Below, one piece after another: positions 18,407 through 28,069 of a DNA stretch of 64,000 bases. The stretch's first letter is position 1; the number at the start of each line of letters is the position of its first letter. Below the pieces are notes generated by a model. The model made no database searches. It was not told the DNA's origin and saw nothing but the letters and a program-made list of their open reading frames with translations. Both the position numbers and the translations under genes were made by a program. This DNA is from an uncultured Granulosicoccaceae bacterium (GTDB lineage Bacteria; Pseudomonadota; Gammaproteobacteria; Granulosicoccales; Granulosicoccaceae): contig CALLBO010000072.1 of the NCBI GenBank assembly GCA_937998875.1, positions 1 through 64,000 of the forward strand. The letters are read 5' to 3'.

Positions 18407-19684
18407 ATGGGACAAGCGGTAAACAGCATTAAGGGTGTGCACGATGTGCTACCTGATGACGTGCACCTGTGGCATTTCCTCGAGTCAGTGGTTCGGGAAG
18501 TGACTGCGAGTTACGGCTATCGGGAGATTCGTACCCCGATTCTTGAAAAAACAGAACTCTTTAAGCGATCAATTGGTGATGTTACTGACATCGTCGAGAA
18601 GGAGATGTATTCCTTCGAAGATCGTAACGGTGATCAACTCAGTCTCCGGCCTGAAAACACAGCCAGCTGTGTGCGTGCTGCCATTCAACATGGCTTGCTC
18701 ACTAATCAACAGATGCACAGGCTGTGGTATCTGGGCCCACAGTTTAGACGCGAGAATCCCCAACGTGGTCGATACCGGCAGTTTTGGCAAGTTGGAGCGG
18801 AGGTGTATGGTATTCCCGGTCCTTATATTGAATCAGAGTTAATTCTTTTAAGCGCCAAATTATGGCAGAGGCTTGGTCTTGCAGAGAGCGTCAGTTTGCA
18901 GATCAACTCACTTGGCAGCAGTGAAGACAGAGACAATTACCGCCGCGTATTGGTTGACTATTTAAACGATCACATCGCCGAGCTGGATGAAGATTCAAAA
19001 CGCCGACTGCAAACCAACCCGCTGCGAGTGCTTGATACCAAGAATCCTGCAATGGCAAATGTGGTTGGCAATGCCCCGAGTGTGTTGGATCATCTTTGTG
19101 ATGAATCAAAAACACACTTCGAAGGTTTGCAGGCATCGTTGAAGCAATGTGGTGTGCCTTATGAGATTAATACCCGGCTGGTGCGCGGACTCGACTACTA
19201 CAGTCACACGGTATTTGAGTGGGTGACTGATCAGCTCGGCGCGCAGGGAACCGTGTGTGCCGGTGGTCGTTATGACGGCTTAACCGAGCAGCTCGGAGCC
19301 AGTCCGACACCGGGCGTTGGCTGGGCGCTTGGCGTTGAAAGATTGCTGGCACTGATAAGCGACACCGGTAATGCGCCGCAGGCGCCTGCGCCGGATGTTT
19401 ATCTGGTGCTGGCAGGCGCTGATGCTATCGTCTCCGGCATGGCGCTGGCTGAGGATATTCGGCGTGCCCGGCCCGAGTTGCAGGTGGTCACAAATTGCGC
19501 TGGCACAAGTTTGAAAAGTCAGTTTAAAAGAGCAGATAAAAGCAATGCTGCGGTTGCGTTGATCCTTGGCGAAGGGGAGATCTCAGCAGACACTGTCGGC
19601 GTAAAATTACTACGTGAACAGACTCAACAGCAAACTGTACCCAGAGCACAATTGTTAGATGTGCTCCAGGGAATATTTGGATAG
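18407..19684 (+). CDS. hisS: histidyl-tRNA synthetase
   Basis: A 425-residue class II synthetase that charges tRNA-His. The beginning SIKGVHDVLPDD is characteristic. Motif 2 is seen in QLWYLGPQFRRENPQRGRYRQFWQ-type sequence, here RLWYLGPQFRRENPQ. The histidine signatures LVRGLDYYSHTVFEW and CAGGRYDGL are present, with motif 3 in GVGWALGVERLL. A C-terminal anticodon-binding domain follows. It begins 218 bases after pilW; the usual rodZ and ispG are missing from that gap. Confidence 0.98.
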   Translation: MGQAVNSIKGVHDVLPDDVHLWHFLESVVREVTASYGYREIRTPILEKTELFKRSIGDVTDIVEKEMYSFEDRNGDQLSLRPENTASCVRAAIQHGLLTNQQMHRLWYLGPQFRRENPQRGRYRQFWQVGAEVYGIPGPYIESELILLSAKLWQRLGLAESVSLQINSLGSSEDRDNYRRVLVDYLNDHIAELDEDSKRRLQTNPLRVLDTKNPAMANVVGNAPSVLDHLCDESKTHFEGLQASLKQCGVPYEINTRLVRGLDYYSHTVFEWVTDQLGAQGTVCAGGRYDGLTEQLGASPTPGVGWALGVERLLALISDTGNAPQAPAPDVYLVLAGADAIVSGMALAEDIRRARPELQVVTNCAGTSLKSQFKRADKSNAAVALILGEGEISADTVGVKLLREQTQQQTVPRAQLLDVLQGIFG

Positions 19685-19732
19685 TATTCACCCTCGGATC
19701 GGGCTGGCCCCGACTCCTGTCTGGTAAGAGCA

Positions 19733-20383
19733 ATGGCTGATTTCGAAACAGAAGAACAACAAGTAGAAGCGCTGAAGCGTTGGTGGGCTGAAAATGGTCG
19801 GGCAGTTGTGCTTGGCATCGGTATTGGCCTGGCGTTGATATTTGGTTTTCGAGCATGGCAGGGCCATAAGGTATCTGTAGCGCAGGATGCATCGAGCGCC
19901 TACACCGAAATCATGGTTTCGCTGGAGCGCGACGACCAGGGCGAGCAGTTTCTCGGCCTGGTGAAGAGTATTCGTGATGAACACAGCGATTCACCCTATG
20001 CGGCATTGGCGAGCCTTGCCGAAGCACGCTTTCAGGTTGAAAACGATCAGCTCCCGGAGGCCGAAACGGCGCTGCGCTGGGCGGTTGATAAAGGCGACTA
20101 TGCCGAGATTAAGCCGATAGCGAAACTGCGTTTAGCACGGGTGCTGAAAGCACAGGATAAACACCAGGATGCCTTGAAAGTTCTGGATTCCGTGTCTTCC
20201 ACTGCCTACACCGGGCATGTAGAAGAGATTCGCGGTGATATCTACCTCGGTCTCGGTGAAACGTCACAAGCGGCGAGCGCGTATCAGCGTGCCCGTGATT
20301 CAGGATCGCCCACCAACTCCGGCGCGTCTCTGCAAATGAAGATCGATGATCTGGCCACAGATGACCTTGACGACAAATCATGA
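19733..20383 (+). CDS. yfgM: YfgM-like ancillary SecYEG/BamB-linked TPR protein
   Basis: A 216-residue inner-membrane protein. A short cytoplasmic N-terminus with EEQQVEALKRWWAENGR leads to one membrane helix (AVVLGIGIGLALIFGFRAW), then a periplasmic TPR region, for example LAEARFQVENDQLPEAETALRWA. In E. coli YfgM associates with SecYEG and links to periplasmic chaperones. Its stop overlaps the bamB start as ATGA, indicating coupled translation. Confidence 0.9.
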   Translation: MADFETEEQQVEALKRWWAENGRAVVLGIGIGLALIFGFRAWQGHKVSVAQDASSAYTEIMVSLERDDQGEQFLGLVKSIRDEHSDSPYAALASLAEARFQVENDQLPEAETALRWAVDKGDYAEIKPIAKLRLARVLKAQDKHQDALKVLDSVSSTAYTGHVEEIRGDIYLGLGETSQAASAYQRARDSGSPTNSGASLQMKIDDLATDDLDDKS

Positions 20384-21537
20384 TCGCCAGGTATAGCCGG
20401 CTAACTGTTGTAACCGGTGCAGCGGTACTTCTGTTTCAGTTAACCGCATGTGGGGGTCCACCAAGGGCCAAGCCTGCACCTCTCACCGATATCACCAGTT
20501 CTCAATCTGCATCAGTTGAATGGAGGGTGGATGCGGGTGCGAGCAGCAAACGCGATGCGGTAAAACTGTCGCCCTATGTTTCCGATGATTCTGTATTTGC
20601 AATTGATGCCGACGGCAAGCTGACTTCGTTTAATCGATCAAACGGCTCGGTACAGTGGGCAGTTGAGCTCAACCGCAATATCACGTCAGGTGTCAGTGGT
20701 GATGATGACAACATCTATGTAGCGTCCGGCAACGGTGAGGTGTTTGCCATCAGCCAGTCTATCGGCGGGACACTCTGGACCAGCGACGTTTCATCTGAAG
20801 TGATTGCAGCACCGGTTGCAGGACCAGACTACATTGTGGTTCGCAGTCTTGATGGCAAAGTATACGCACTTGAAAAGAGCACCGGTGAGCGGCGCTGGAT
20901 TTACACTTACAGTGTGCCTGCCCTGAGCATTCACGGTAACGGCCGGCCAACAGTGGTCGCAGACGGGGTTCTGGTCGGGCTTGATAACGGTAAGCTGGTG
21001 GCGCTCAGAGCGGCAGATGGCAGAGTGTTCTGGGAAGTAACACTGGGTGATAATGCCGGCAGGTCGGAAGTTGAAAAGCTCAGTGATCTCGATGCGGATA
21101 TTCAGATTCTTGAACCCTACATTTACGCAGTTAATTATCAGGGTAGTGTGGCGCAGGTAGATGCATCGCAAGGCCGTTCTGTGTGGTCGAGTCCGGTGTC
21201 TTCCGTGGCCGGGTTAGCTGTCACAGATCAGCTGGTGGTTGTGACAGACGAGTTTGATGCAGTGCATGCGTTTAATCGTGCTGATGGTGAACCACTCTGG
21301 TCTCAGGAGTCACTTGCCAACCGTAGATTAACCGGGCCGATCGCAACAGATTCCGACTTCATAGTCGTTGGTGATGTTGAAGGTTATCTGCATTTGATAT
21401 CAACAGCCGATGGTAGTTTTGTAGGCCGCTTGCAGACGGGAGTAGGTGCGATAGCCGGCCGACCTGTGTTGCGGGACGAGACTATTTATACTCAGGGGCG
21501 CTCGGGTAAGATTGCGGCCGTGGGCGTCTCGCGCTGA
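20380..21537 (+). CDS. bamB: outer-membrane protein assembly factor BamB
   Basis: A 385-residue lipoprotein of the BAM complex that inserts beta-barrels in the outer membrane. The signal peptide ends in the lipobox LTAC, giving a lipidated Cys near residue 24. Repeated propeller blades with FAIDADGKLTSFNRSNGSVQW, YALEKSTGERRW and HAFNRADGEPLW show the eight-bladed PQQ-type fold. ATG overlaps the yfgM stop; der follows after 83 bases. Confidence 0.96.
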   Translation: MIARYSRLTVVTGAAVLLFQLTACGGPPRAKPAPLTDITSSQSASVEWRVDAGASSKRDAVKLSPYVSDDSVFAIDADGKLTSFNRSNGSVQWAVELNRNITSGVSGDDDNIYVASGNGEVFAISQSIGGTLWTSDVSSEVIAAPVAGPDYIVVRSLDGKVYALEKSTGERRWIYTYSVPALSIHGNGRPTVVADGVLVGLDNGKLVALRAADGRVFWEVTLGDNAGRSEVEKLSDLDADIQILEPYIYAVNYQGSVAQVDASQGRSVWSSPVSSVAGLAVTDQLVVVTDEFDAVHAFNRADGEPLWSQESLANRRLTGPIATDSDFIVVGDVEGYLHLISTADGSFVGRLQTGVGAIAGRPVLRDETIYTQGRSGKIAAVGVSR

Positions 21538-21620
21538 ATCCGGAACTTAGACGCCGATCCTCCAGAAGCCCGGCCAGCGATAAAGAAGCCTGAAAATACA
21601 TATACGGTTACACTAGGCGG

Positions 21621-23009
21621 ATGAAACCGGTCATCGCGCTTGTCGGGCGGCCCAATGTTGGCAAATCGACGCTCTTCAATAAACTCACAAAATCCAGAGA
21701 TGCATTGGTTGCTGACTTTGCAGGGCTGACGCGTGACCGTAAGTACGGTGACGGCAAGCTCGGTGAGATCGAATACCTGGTGGTTGATACCGGTGGGCTC
21801 AATGGTGAGTCTGAGGTACTTGATGTTCGAATGCAGCAGCAGTCTTGGCAGGCGGTGGACGAATCAGATGTTGTCGTCTTCATGGTTGACGGACGTGACG
21901 GTCTGACACCGGTTGATGAAGAAATAGCAAACCGGCTACGACGCTCCGGTCAGTCTGTCTGTCTTACAGTCAATAAGACAGACACACTTGACGAAGATCA
22001 AATCGCCGCCGAATTTTATCAACTCGGAATCGGTGAGCCGCATTGTATAGCAGCAGCACACAGCCGTGGTTTACTCAAGCTGATGCGTGCGGTGCAGGAT
22101 ATGCTGCCTACGCAGCATCTTGATGCGGGGCAGGAAGTTGATGAAGGTATGCGGCTGGCTGTAGTCGGTCGTCCCAATGTGGGTAAATCGACGTTAATCA
22201 ACCGTATTCTTGGTGAGGAGAGAGTGGTTGCGTTTGATCTGCCCGGCACCACGCGTGACAGCATTGAAGTGCCCTTTGAGCGAGATGAGCAGAAATACAC
22301 CCTCATTGATACCGCCGGGGTAAGGCGGCGTGGAAAGATATCAGAGGCTGTTGAAAAGTTCAGTGTGATCAAAACACTGCAGGCGATTGATGAGTGCAAT
22401 GTTTGTGTGCTGTTGCTCGACGCTACTGAACGAATCACGGATCAGGATCTTAATCTTCTCGGCTATGTAATCGATAAGGGCCGCGCGCTTATCGTAGCGG
22501 TAAACAAGTGGGATGGATTGGAAGCAGAGCAAAGAGAGCAGATAAAAACCGATATCTCAAGACGTCTGGATTTTTTAAGTTTTACCAGTATCGAATTTAT
22601 TTCTGCATTGCACGGCACTGGCGTCGGCAATCTTTTTTCGTTGGCCAATCGTGCCTATGAATCAGCGATGATCGATATGGCCACACCACAGCTGACTCGT
22701 ATGCTGGAATACGCGGTGGAGCAACACCAGCCACCACTGGTTCGTGGACGCCGAATCAAAATGCGCTACGCACACCAGGGTGGTTCCAATCCGCCAGTGA
22801 TTGTTGTGCACGGAAATCAGACAGAACGTGTACCTGCTGCGTACAAGCGTTATTTAAGCAACTACTTTCAACGTGAGTTGAAGCTCTTCGGTACCCCTGT
22901 GCGAATCGATTTTAAGGGTTCTGAAAACCCGTACAGTCATATCAAAAATAAGCTTACGCCAGGCCAGCAACGCAAGCGCCGAAGGACGATGAGGAAATTT
23001 AAGAAGTAG
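21621..23009 (+). CDS. der: GTPase Der (EngA), 50S subunit assembly
   Basis: A 462-residue protein with two consecutive GTPase domains and a C-terminal KH-like domain, the hallmark of Der. The first P-loop is GRPNVGKSTLFN near residue 8, with DTGG; the second is GRPNVGKSTLIN near residue 185, with DTAG and NKWD. It acts in maturation of the large ribosomal subunit. The basic tail KRRRTMRKFKK is typical. It closes the ndk-to-der cluster. Confidence 0.98.
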   Translation: MKPVIALVGRPNVGKSTLFNKLTKSRDALVADFAGLTRDRKYGDGKLGEIEYLVVDTGGLNGESEVLDVRMQQQSWQAVDESDVVVFMVDGRDGLTPVDEEIANRLRRSGQSVCLTVNKTDTLDEDQIAAEFYQLGIGEPHCIAAAHSRGLLKLMRAVQDMLPTQHLDAGQEVDEGMRLAVVGRPNVGKSTLINRILGEERVVAFDLPGTTRDSIEVPFERDEQKYTLIDTAGVRRRGKISEAVEKFSVIKTLQAIDECNVCVLLLDATERITDQDLNLLGYVIDKGRALIVAVNKWDGLEAEQREQIKTDISRRLDFLSFTSIEFISALHGTGVGNLFSLANRAYESAMIDMATPQLTRMLEYAVEQHQPPLVRGRRIKMRYAHQGGSNPPVIVVHGNQTERVPAAYKRYLSNYFQRELKLFGTPVRIDFKGSENPYSHIKNKLTPGQQRKRRRTMRKFKK

Positions 23010-23218
23010 TTGTCGTCTCTGAAGGGCGGTTGTACTGTAAGTAACGACTCTTACAAACAAGGGCTGCTCAAAGATCGAGTGCCAGTATGATGTAAAGCCC
23101 CTTCGAATTTAATACTAAAGATTGTATGTTGACCGCCGATAAACGCGTGTTGCGGGGGTTCGGCCAGGATGCCTGCAACTTAACACGTAAAAATAACTAT
23201 ATAAATCACGTGGTGACA

Positions 23219-23485
23219 ATGAATAACCGAATTGCTCTGCATCCGCCTGCAAAGCGTGACGAGACGTTGCATGAAAAACAGTCTTTAGACGATGCCATGC
23301 AGCAATGGCTGAAAGAGGCTCAGTCCAGTGACGATGTGCGAAATCGAATCGCTGTATCAGAAGGGATCAGCCGTGGGGTTTTTGGCAGTTTGCACTTCAG
23401 CTGCTCTGCCCATCGGGAAGCTGTTGATAGTGCCGTGGATGGTGATGGTGAGTCTTTTACCGAAGATCTAAAGCATGCTGCGTAA
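23219..23485 (+). CDS. small hypothetical protein, 88 residues
   Basis: An open frame encoding MNNRIALHPPAKRDETLHEKQS and a helical, acidic remainder; the frame extends upstream to an ATG at 23126. No transmembrane segment, signal or known motif is visible, and the ribosome site before 23219 is weak. It lies between der and the tandem array, both features that favour decayed sequence. It may be a genuine small gene or a chance frame. Confidence 0.35.
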   Translation: MNNRIALHPPAKRDETLHEKQSLDDAMQQWLKEAQSSDDVRNRIAVSEGISRGVFGSLHFSCSAHREAVDSAVDGDGESFTEDLKHAA

Positions 23486-23531
23486 TCATTGGGCAAGAGT
23501 ACCTGTTGTTCGCAAATCTCATTTTGCCCAA

Positions 23532-24467
23532 AGTCCTCTCTCGTAGGTTGGATAAGCTTGCGCATCCAAAAATGTACAGCACGTTAGATACGTAGTTAGC
23601 CCCGTCAGCCTGTTGTCATTTTAGTCCGCTGTAACTCTTGTAGCGTTTGTTTTGCCAATTTGGTGGATGCGCTGACGCTTATACCCCCCTACGAAAATAT
23701 GGCAATCAGCATCTAGAGTTTGCGCAGATGCACTTTGTCGATCGAATGATCTGCGCTCTTATGGAGTGTCAGTCCTCCGTAGGTCGGATAAGCTTGCGCA
23801 TCCGACAATGTTTAGCACGTCAGATACGTAGTTAGCCGGTCAGCCTTTGGCGATTTTATTCGCCGTAAAATTGTCTCGTTTTTTGCGGCATTTCGGTGGA
23901 TGCGCTGACGCTTATGCCCCCCTACGAAAATATGGCAACCGGAATCTAGAGTTTGCGCAGATGCACTTTGTCGATCGAATGATCTGCGCTCTTATGTGCT
24001 ATCAGTCCTCCGTAGGTCGGATAAGCTTGCGCATCCGACAATGTTTAGCACGTCAGTACGTAGTTAGCCGGTCTGCCTTCGGCGATTTTATTCGCCGTAA
24101 AATTGTGTCGTTTTTTGTGGCATTTCGGTGGATGCGCTGGCGCTTATGCCCCCTACGAAAATAGGGCAACCAGAATCTAGCGTTTGCGCAGATGCACTTT
24201 GTCGATCGAATGATCTGCACTGTTATGTAGTATCAGTCCTCCGTAGGTTGGATAAGCTTGCGCACCCGACAATGTTCAGCGCGTCAGATACGTAGTTAGC
24301 CGGTCAGCCTTTGGCGATTTTTTCGCCGTAAAATTTTCTTGTTCGTTGCGGCATTTCGGTGGATGCGCTGACGCTTATGCCCCCCTACGAAAATATGGCA
24401 ACCAGAATCTAGAGTTTGCGCAGATGCACTTTGTCGATCGAATGATCTGCACTCTTATGTAGTATCA
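23532..24467. repeat. four-unit tandem array of MITE core plus coaA 3' end
   Basis: Four direct units begin at 23532, 23771, 24004 and 24235 with lengths of about 239, 233, 231 and 233 bases. Each starts near AGTCCT, contains a palindromic core opening with GTAGGTTGGATAAGCTTGCGCATCC or a close variant and closing with GGTGGATGCGCTGACGCTTATGCCCCCCTAC or close variants, then carries CTAGAGTTTGCGCAGATGCAC and following bases. That last part is the reverse complement of the end of coaA. The final unit holds the true coaA terminus; the other three hold orphan copies (23713-23770, 23946-24003, 24177-24234). Open frames within it are repeat by-products. Confidence 0.9.
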
Positions 24468-25341
24468 GATCTGCACGGAGTCTCGTGGGGTAGATATTCT
24501 CACGCAAATTCACCAGGTTGATTGAGTCCCAGATATCTGAGGCTGTTTCGATGGCTTCGGCCTCATCGAGATCTGCAAAGTGAGAAAAGTACGCACCCGG
24601 TCTTTTAAATACACTGTTTCTAAAGGTAAGAAACCGTGTGATGTACCATTGCTTAACTACGTGTTCTTCTACATCGACGTAGACTGAAAAGTCGAAAAAA
24701 TCCGAAACCACAACAGTAGGCTCTCCTTTGACAGTCGGGCTTGCCTGCAATACGTTAAGCCCCTCAACTATCAGCACGTCCGGTTGATCCACTTCAACGA
24801 ATTCACCGGGGACGATGTCGTAATGCAAGTGCGAGTAGACAGGGGCTTTTACATGCCGCTTACCACTTTTTATGTCCGCTAAGAAAGTCAGCAGGGCATG
24901 ACGATCATAGCTTTCCGGGAAGCCCTTACGCTTCATTAAATCCCGCTTTTCCAGTTCTGCTGTAGTCAACAGAAACCCGTCGGTATTAACCAGATCAACC
25001 CGCGGGTGCCCCGGCCATCGTTTTAGAAGCGTTTGCAGTATTCGTGATGTGGTGCTTTTGCCGACAGCGACACTGCCAGCCACGCCAATAATAAACGGTA
25101 CCTTGGGAGTGGCGTCGCGCATGAATTCTGCGGTCTGGGCATTGAGAGTTTGCGCAGACTTGACGTAGTAGCTCAGTAGACGCGACAGTGGTAGATAGAC
25201 ACTTTCTGCCTCTACAACTGAAGCGCGCTCATTGATGCCATGCAGTGCTTCGAGCTCTGATTCGGTGAGCGGTAGCAGGGAGCTGTCTTTGAGCTTAGCC
25301 CATTGATCTACGCTAAACTCTCGATAGGGTGAAATTGGCAA
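24409..25341 (-). CDS. coaA: type I pantothenate kinase
   Basis: A 310-residue enzyme that phosphorylates pantothenate, the first and rate-limiting step of coenzyme A synthesis. The P-loop is [12 protein letters not shown] near residue 100, followed by [10 protein letters not shown] and RKGFPESYD. The N-terminus [13 protein letters not shown] is canonical. CoA feedback inhibition is a family property. Its last 20 codons, ending VHLRKL, have been copied three times into the downstream array, each copy with its own stop codon, so the true C-terminus remains intact. Confidence 0.97.
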   Translation of the reverse strand: MPISPYREFSVDQWAKLKDSSLLPLTESELEALHGINERASVVEAESVYLPLSRLLSYYVKSAQTLNAQTAEFMRDATPKVPFIIGVAGSVAVGKSTTSRILQTLLKRWPGHPRVDLVNTDGFLLTTAELEKRDLMKRKGFPESYDRHALLTFLADIKSGKRHVKAPVYSHLHYDIVPGEFVEVDQPDVLIVEGLNVLQASPTVKGEPTVVVSDFFDFSVYVDVEEHVVKQWYITRFLTFRNSVFKRPGAYFSHFADLDEAEAIETASDIWDSINLVNLRENIYPTRLRADLILHKSADHSIDKVHLRKL

Positions 25342-25441
25342 GAATGAATCCTGCGTGTCAGCAGAGGGGAGTATACGATAAATACCGTGCGGCGTTGCAA
25401 ACGCGCTGGTGTTAATTTGCCTAAATCAAAAATATACAGGT

Positions 25442-25473
25442 AAAAAAAAGGCGGAGTAAAAACTCCGCCTTTT
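25442..25473 (-). terminator. rho-independent terminator of the DUF937 gene
   Basis: Inverted arms AAAAGGCGGAG (25446-25456) and CTCCGCCTTTT (25463-25473) with a six-base loop form an 11-pair stem. On the minus strand it is followed by a run of T (complement of 25442-25449). It lies 23 bases beyond the stop of the minus-strand gene at 25497. It could also work weakly in the other direction. Confidence 0.9.
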
Positions 25474-25496
25474 CGGACATCATGGAATCTAAAGGC

Positions 25497-26636
25497 CTAC
25501 ATGAAGGCTTGTAGTTTTTCCATTATTGGTGCGAGTATCGCGCTTACACCCGGGATTGCGTTTGCCTTATCGAGCAGTGGCATGAAGTTCTCGAGCATGC
25601 CAGCCAGTGGGCCACGTGCTGCTTCTGGAACCTTGTCCATCGCACCAGTCAGACCTTCAAGCGAAGGCAGCGCCGCTTTAGCCGAATCAACGTCAGTGAT
25701 GCCCGCAACTGCTGATTGAGCACCAGAAAATGCACCACTGAGCTCATCACCAACACCGTCAGGCAAGCCAGGCATTTCCGGCATCTCGATACTAGGCATG
25801 CTGGCGTCAGGCATCGCGACGTCCTTTTTGCCACCGAACATGTTCCAGGCAAACATCGCAATCGCTGCGATGATAGCGATTGGCAGAATTTTGCGTAATA
25901 AGCCACCACCACCTGAAGCTGCACGACCTGCTGCATCGGCAGTATTCTCAACAGCGTTACCAGCAGCCCCGGCAACATTGCTTGCCGCATTACCTGCCGC
26001 GCCTGCTACGTTACCTGCAGCATTGCCAACAGTGCTCGCCGCACCACCAACTGCCGCCGCAGCACCACCGCCGAGACTTGAGATCTGATCCATGAACCCT
26101 GAGGACTGAAGCTGGCTCTGGAAGCCACTCGGCATCGCCGCCTGCACGTTATCTTTCTGGCCGTTCAACAAGCTCAGAAGACCACCCGCATTCTGCGAGA
26201 ATCCGCCGCCACCGAAGATCTTGCGTTTGACCATGCCAAGTACGATCGGCATAAGTAATCCCATCAATCCGGATGATGATTTGCCGCCGATACCTGTCAG
26301 GCCTGCTACCGCACTCGCCAGACCGCCCGCAGCACCGTTGCCGAGAATGGAGCTAAGCATGCTTGAGCCCTGGTCCATGACGCTGCTGCTGTTACCACCG
26401 GTAAGCAATCCGCCGATGTTGTCCAGTATGCTGTCGTCCTGATCTTTAACAGCGTTGAAAAGAGATGCGCCGCCGTCTGCATTGGCAGCCGTGGTCAAAC
26501 CGCTTAGAAGACCTGGCACTGCAGCGCCAAGGGCAGCTTCTGTTTTGTTGTTGTCTTCACCGAGCAAGGCTCCAAGTTGACCAAGTGCTGGTCCTCCAAG
26601 CTGACCCTTGACGAGATCTACAAGATTAAATGACAT
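25497..26636 (-). CDS. DUF937/YidB-like protein with a membrane helix
   Basis: A 379-residue protein. The first 150 residues (MSFNLVDLVKGQLGG, LGALLGEDNNKTEAALGAAVPGLL, FGGGGFSQNAGGLLSLL) match the Gly/Leu-rich DUF937 repeats. A long Ala/Gly/Asn stretch (about 195-245, AAGNVAGAAGNAASNVAGAA-type) follows, then one membrane helix (ILPIAIIAAIAMFAWNMFGG) and a C-terminal helical domain. Function is unknown in general; an envelope location is inferred from the helix. The low-complexity linker may vary in length between strains. A strong terminator follows. Confidence 0.75.
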   Translation of the reverse strand: MSFNLVDLVKGQLGGPALGQLGALLGEDNNKTEAALGAAVPGLLSGLTTAANADGGASLFNAVKDQDDSILDNIGGLLTGGNSSSVMDQGSSMLSSILGNGAAGGLASAVAGLTGIGGKSSSGLMGLLMPIVLGMVKRKIFGGGGFSQNAGGLLSLLNGQKDNVQAAMPSGFQSQLQSSGFMDQISSLGGGAAAAVGGAASTVGNAAGNVAGAAGNAASNVAGAAGNAVENTADAAGRAASGGGGLLRKILPIAIIAAIAMFAWNMFGGKKDVAMPDASMPSIEMPEMPGLPDGVGDELSGAFSGAQSAVAGITDVDSAKAALPSLEGLTGAMDKVPEAARGPLAGMLENFMPLLDKANAIPGVSAILAPIMEKLQAFM

Positions 26637-26950
26637 AGATGTGTCCCCTATAAATAGACTTTGGTTACTGAAAAATACGCCGGGCTTCGGCGATACTGCA
26701 AAATGTTAAGTGTGCTTAACCTACAACCGGCTTGTGCCTGCTGTCTTTCCCTTTGTTGCTATCGCGTGTATCCGCGATTCCAAATTTTGGGTTCTGCAGG
26801 CCGCAGGTCATATAATGGTGGGGGTAGCGCATGGAAATTCATCCACGTGCGATTACTTATTCGGAGAATTGTACCACTATTGTGGCTGTAAATTCGGCAT
26901 GTTCTTAATAATTAACACAGACTTTTTGACTAACTTAAGCGGATCACTGC
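26637..26950. other. intergenic region between DUF937 gene and dusA
   Basis: This 314-base stretch separates two divergent genes. Apart from the candidate promoter at 26787-26816 nothing clear is seen. Short open frames on the plus strand have no ribosome site and no recognisable protein. Confidence 0.4.
26787..26816 (+). promoter_or_regulatory. candidate sigma-70 promoter for dusA
   Basis: TTGGGT (26787-26792) and a perfect TATAAT (26811-26816) are separated by 18 bases, about 135 bases ahead of the dusA start. The -35 is imperfect, so this is only a candidate. Confidence 0.35.
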
Positions 26951-28069
26951 TTGGATATAAGCCAGACAATCAGTAACACAGCAATTGAAAATCAATGTGA
27001 ATCCGGTGTTAGTGCCGGCGGTACATCATTTTCGGTAGCGCCGATGATGGAAATAACGGACAGATATTGCCGTAGATTTCATCGTATGCTCTCCAGTCAT
27101 GGTGTTCTGTATAGCGAGATGATCACCGCCGCTGCGGTAGTTCACGGAGATCGTAACTATTTGCTCGAGTTTGATACCGCTGAACTGCCCGTCGTTTTGC
27201 AGTTGGGGGGAAGCGATGCCGGGTTGATGGCCGAAAGTGCGGCAATAGGTGAGCAGTTTGGCTACAGCGCGGTCAATATTAACTGCGGTTGCCCGAGCGA
27301 TCGGGTAAGGAACGGGCGATTTGGCGCGTGTCTGATGGCTGAGCCTGAGTTGGTTGCAGAGTGCTTAATCGCCATGCAGGCATCAGTCAGTATTCCGGTT
27401 ACGGTAAAGTGCCGCATAGGTATTGATCGTGATGATTCATTTGAGCCGTTTGAACGGTTTGTTCGGGTTGTTGCCGATGCCGGATGTAACAAGTTTATTG
27501 TTCATGCACGTAAAGCGTGGCTTGACGGATTGAGTCCAAAAGAGAACCGCACGGTACCGCCGTTAAAATATGAGTACGTCGATCAGATAAAGAGCCTGTA
27601 TCCGGACAAGCAGTTTATTCTCAATGGCGGGTTGTTGTCCCACGAGCAAGCGATAGCCAACAGCAGAACAATTGATGGCGTGATGTTAGGTCGTGAAGTT
27701 TGTTCCAATCCTTGGATGTTGAATGACGTCGATCACTTGTACTACGGCAAAGCTCAAAATACGAGAACCCGATTCGAAGTGGTCGAAGCGTGCTATCCCC
27801 ATATTGAAAAACACCTTTCTCAAGGTACATCACTTGGTAAGTTAATGAAACCGATGCTCGGTTTGTTTCATGCGCAACCGGGAGGCAGGTTGTGGCGTCG
27901 CATATTGAGTGAGACGATGTGGCTTGAAGGTGCGGGATTGCACACTGTGCAAAGAGCGCTTGATGCAGTCCGGCAGGCCGCAGAAGATGTGCAGCGTGCA
28001 ACGAAGCCGGATATACCCGGCCATGGTGATGCTGGCAACTTGCCTGAAAGTAGACACAGCAATGGCTGA
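26951..28069 (+). CDS. dusA: tRNA-dihydrouridine synthase A
   Basis: A 372-residue flavoenzyme that reduces U20/U20a in the D-loop of tRNA. FSVAPMMEITDRYCR begins the FMN-binding barrel; the catalytic cysteine is in NCGCPSDRVRNGRFGACLM (Cys114); HARKAWLDGLSPKENR is diagnostic of DusA. The start is uncertain: TTG at 26951 is the first in-frame option and no ATG lies between it and the conserved core. The C-terminal 40 residues beyond the barrel are not conserved. It overlaps the next gene by eight bases. Confidence 0.94.
   Translation: MDISQTISNTAIENQCESGVSAGGTSFSVAPMMEITDRYCRRFHRMLSSHGVLYSEMITAAAVVHGDRNYLLEFDTAELPVVLQLGGSDAGLMAESAAIGEQFGYSAVNINCGCPSDRVRNGRFGACLMAEPELVAECLIAMQASVSIPVTVKCRIGIDRDDSFEPFERFVRVVADAGCNKFIVHARKAWLDGLSPKENRTVPPLKYEYVDQIKSLYPDKQFILNGGLLSHEQAIANSRTIDGVMLGREVCSNPWMLNDVDHLYYGKAQNTRTRFEVVEACYPHIEKHLSQGTSLGKLMKPMLGLFHAQPGGRLWRRILSETMWLEGAGLHTVQRALDAVRQAAEDVQRATKPDIPGHGDAGNLPESRHSNG

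Noticed and set aside
23647..24164. Two similar plus-strand frames with CADAYTPLRKYGN-type sequence
   Set aside because: They are translations of the MITE core and of the antisense coaA tails, repeated with the unit.
23532..24467. Regularly spaced direct repeats resembling a CRISPR array
   Set aside because: Units are about 232 bases, whole units are duplicated with no unique spacers, and there are no cas genes. It is a tandem segmental duplication.
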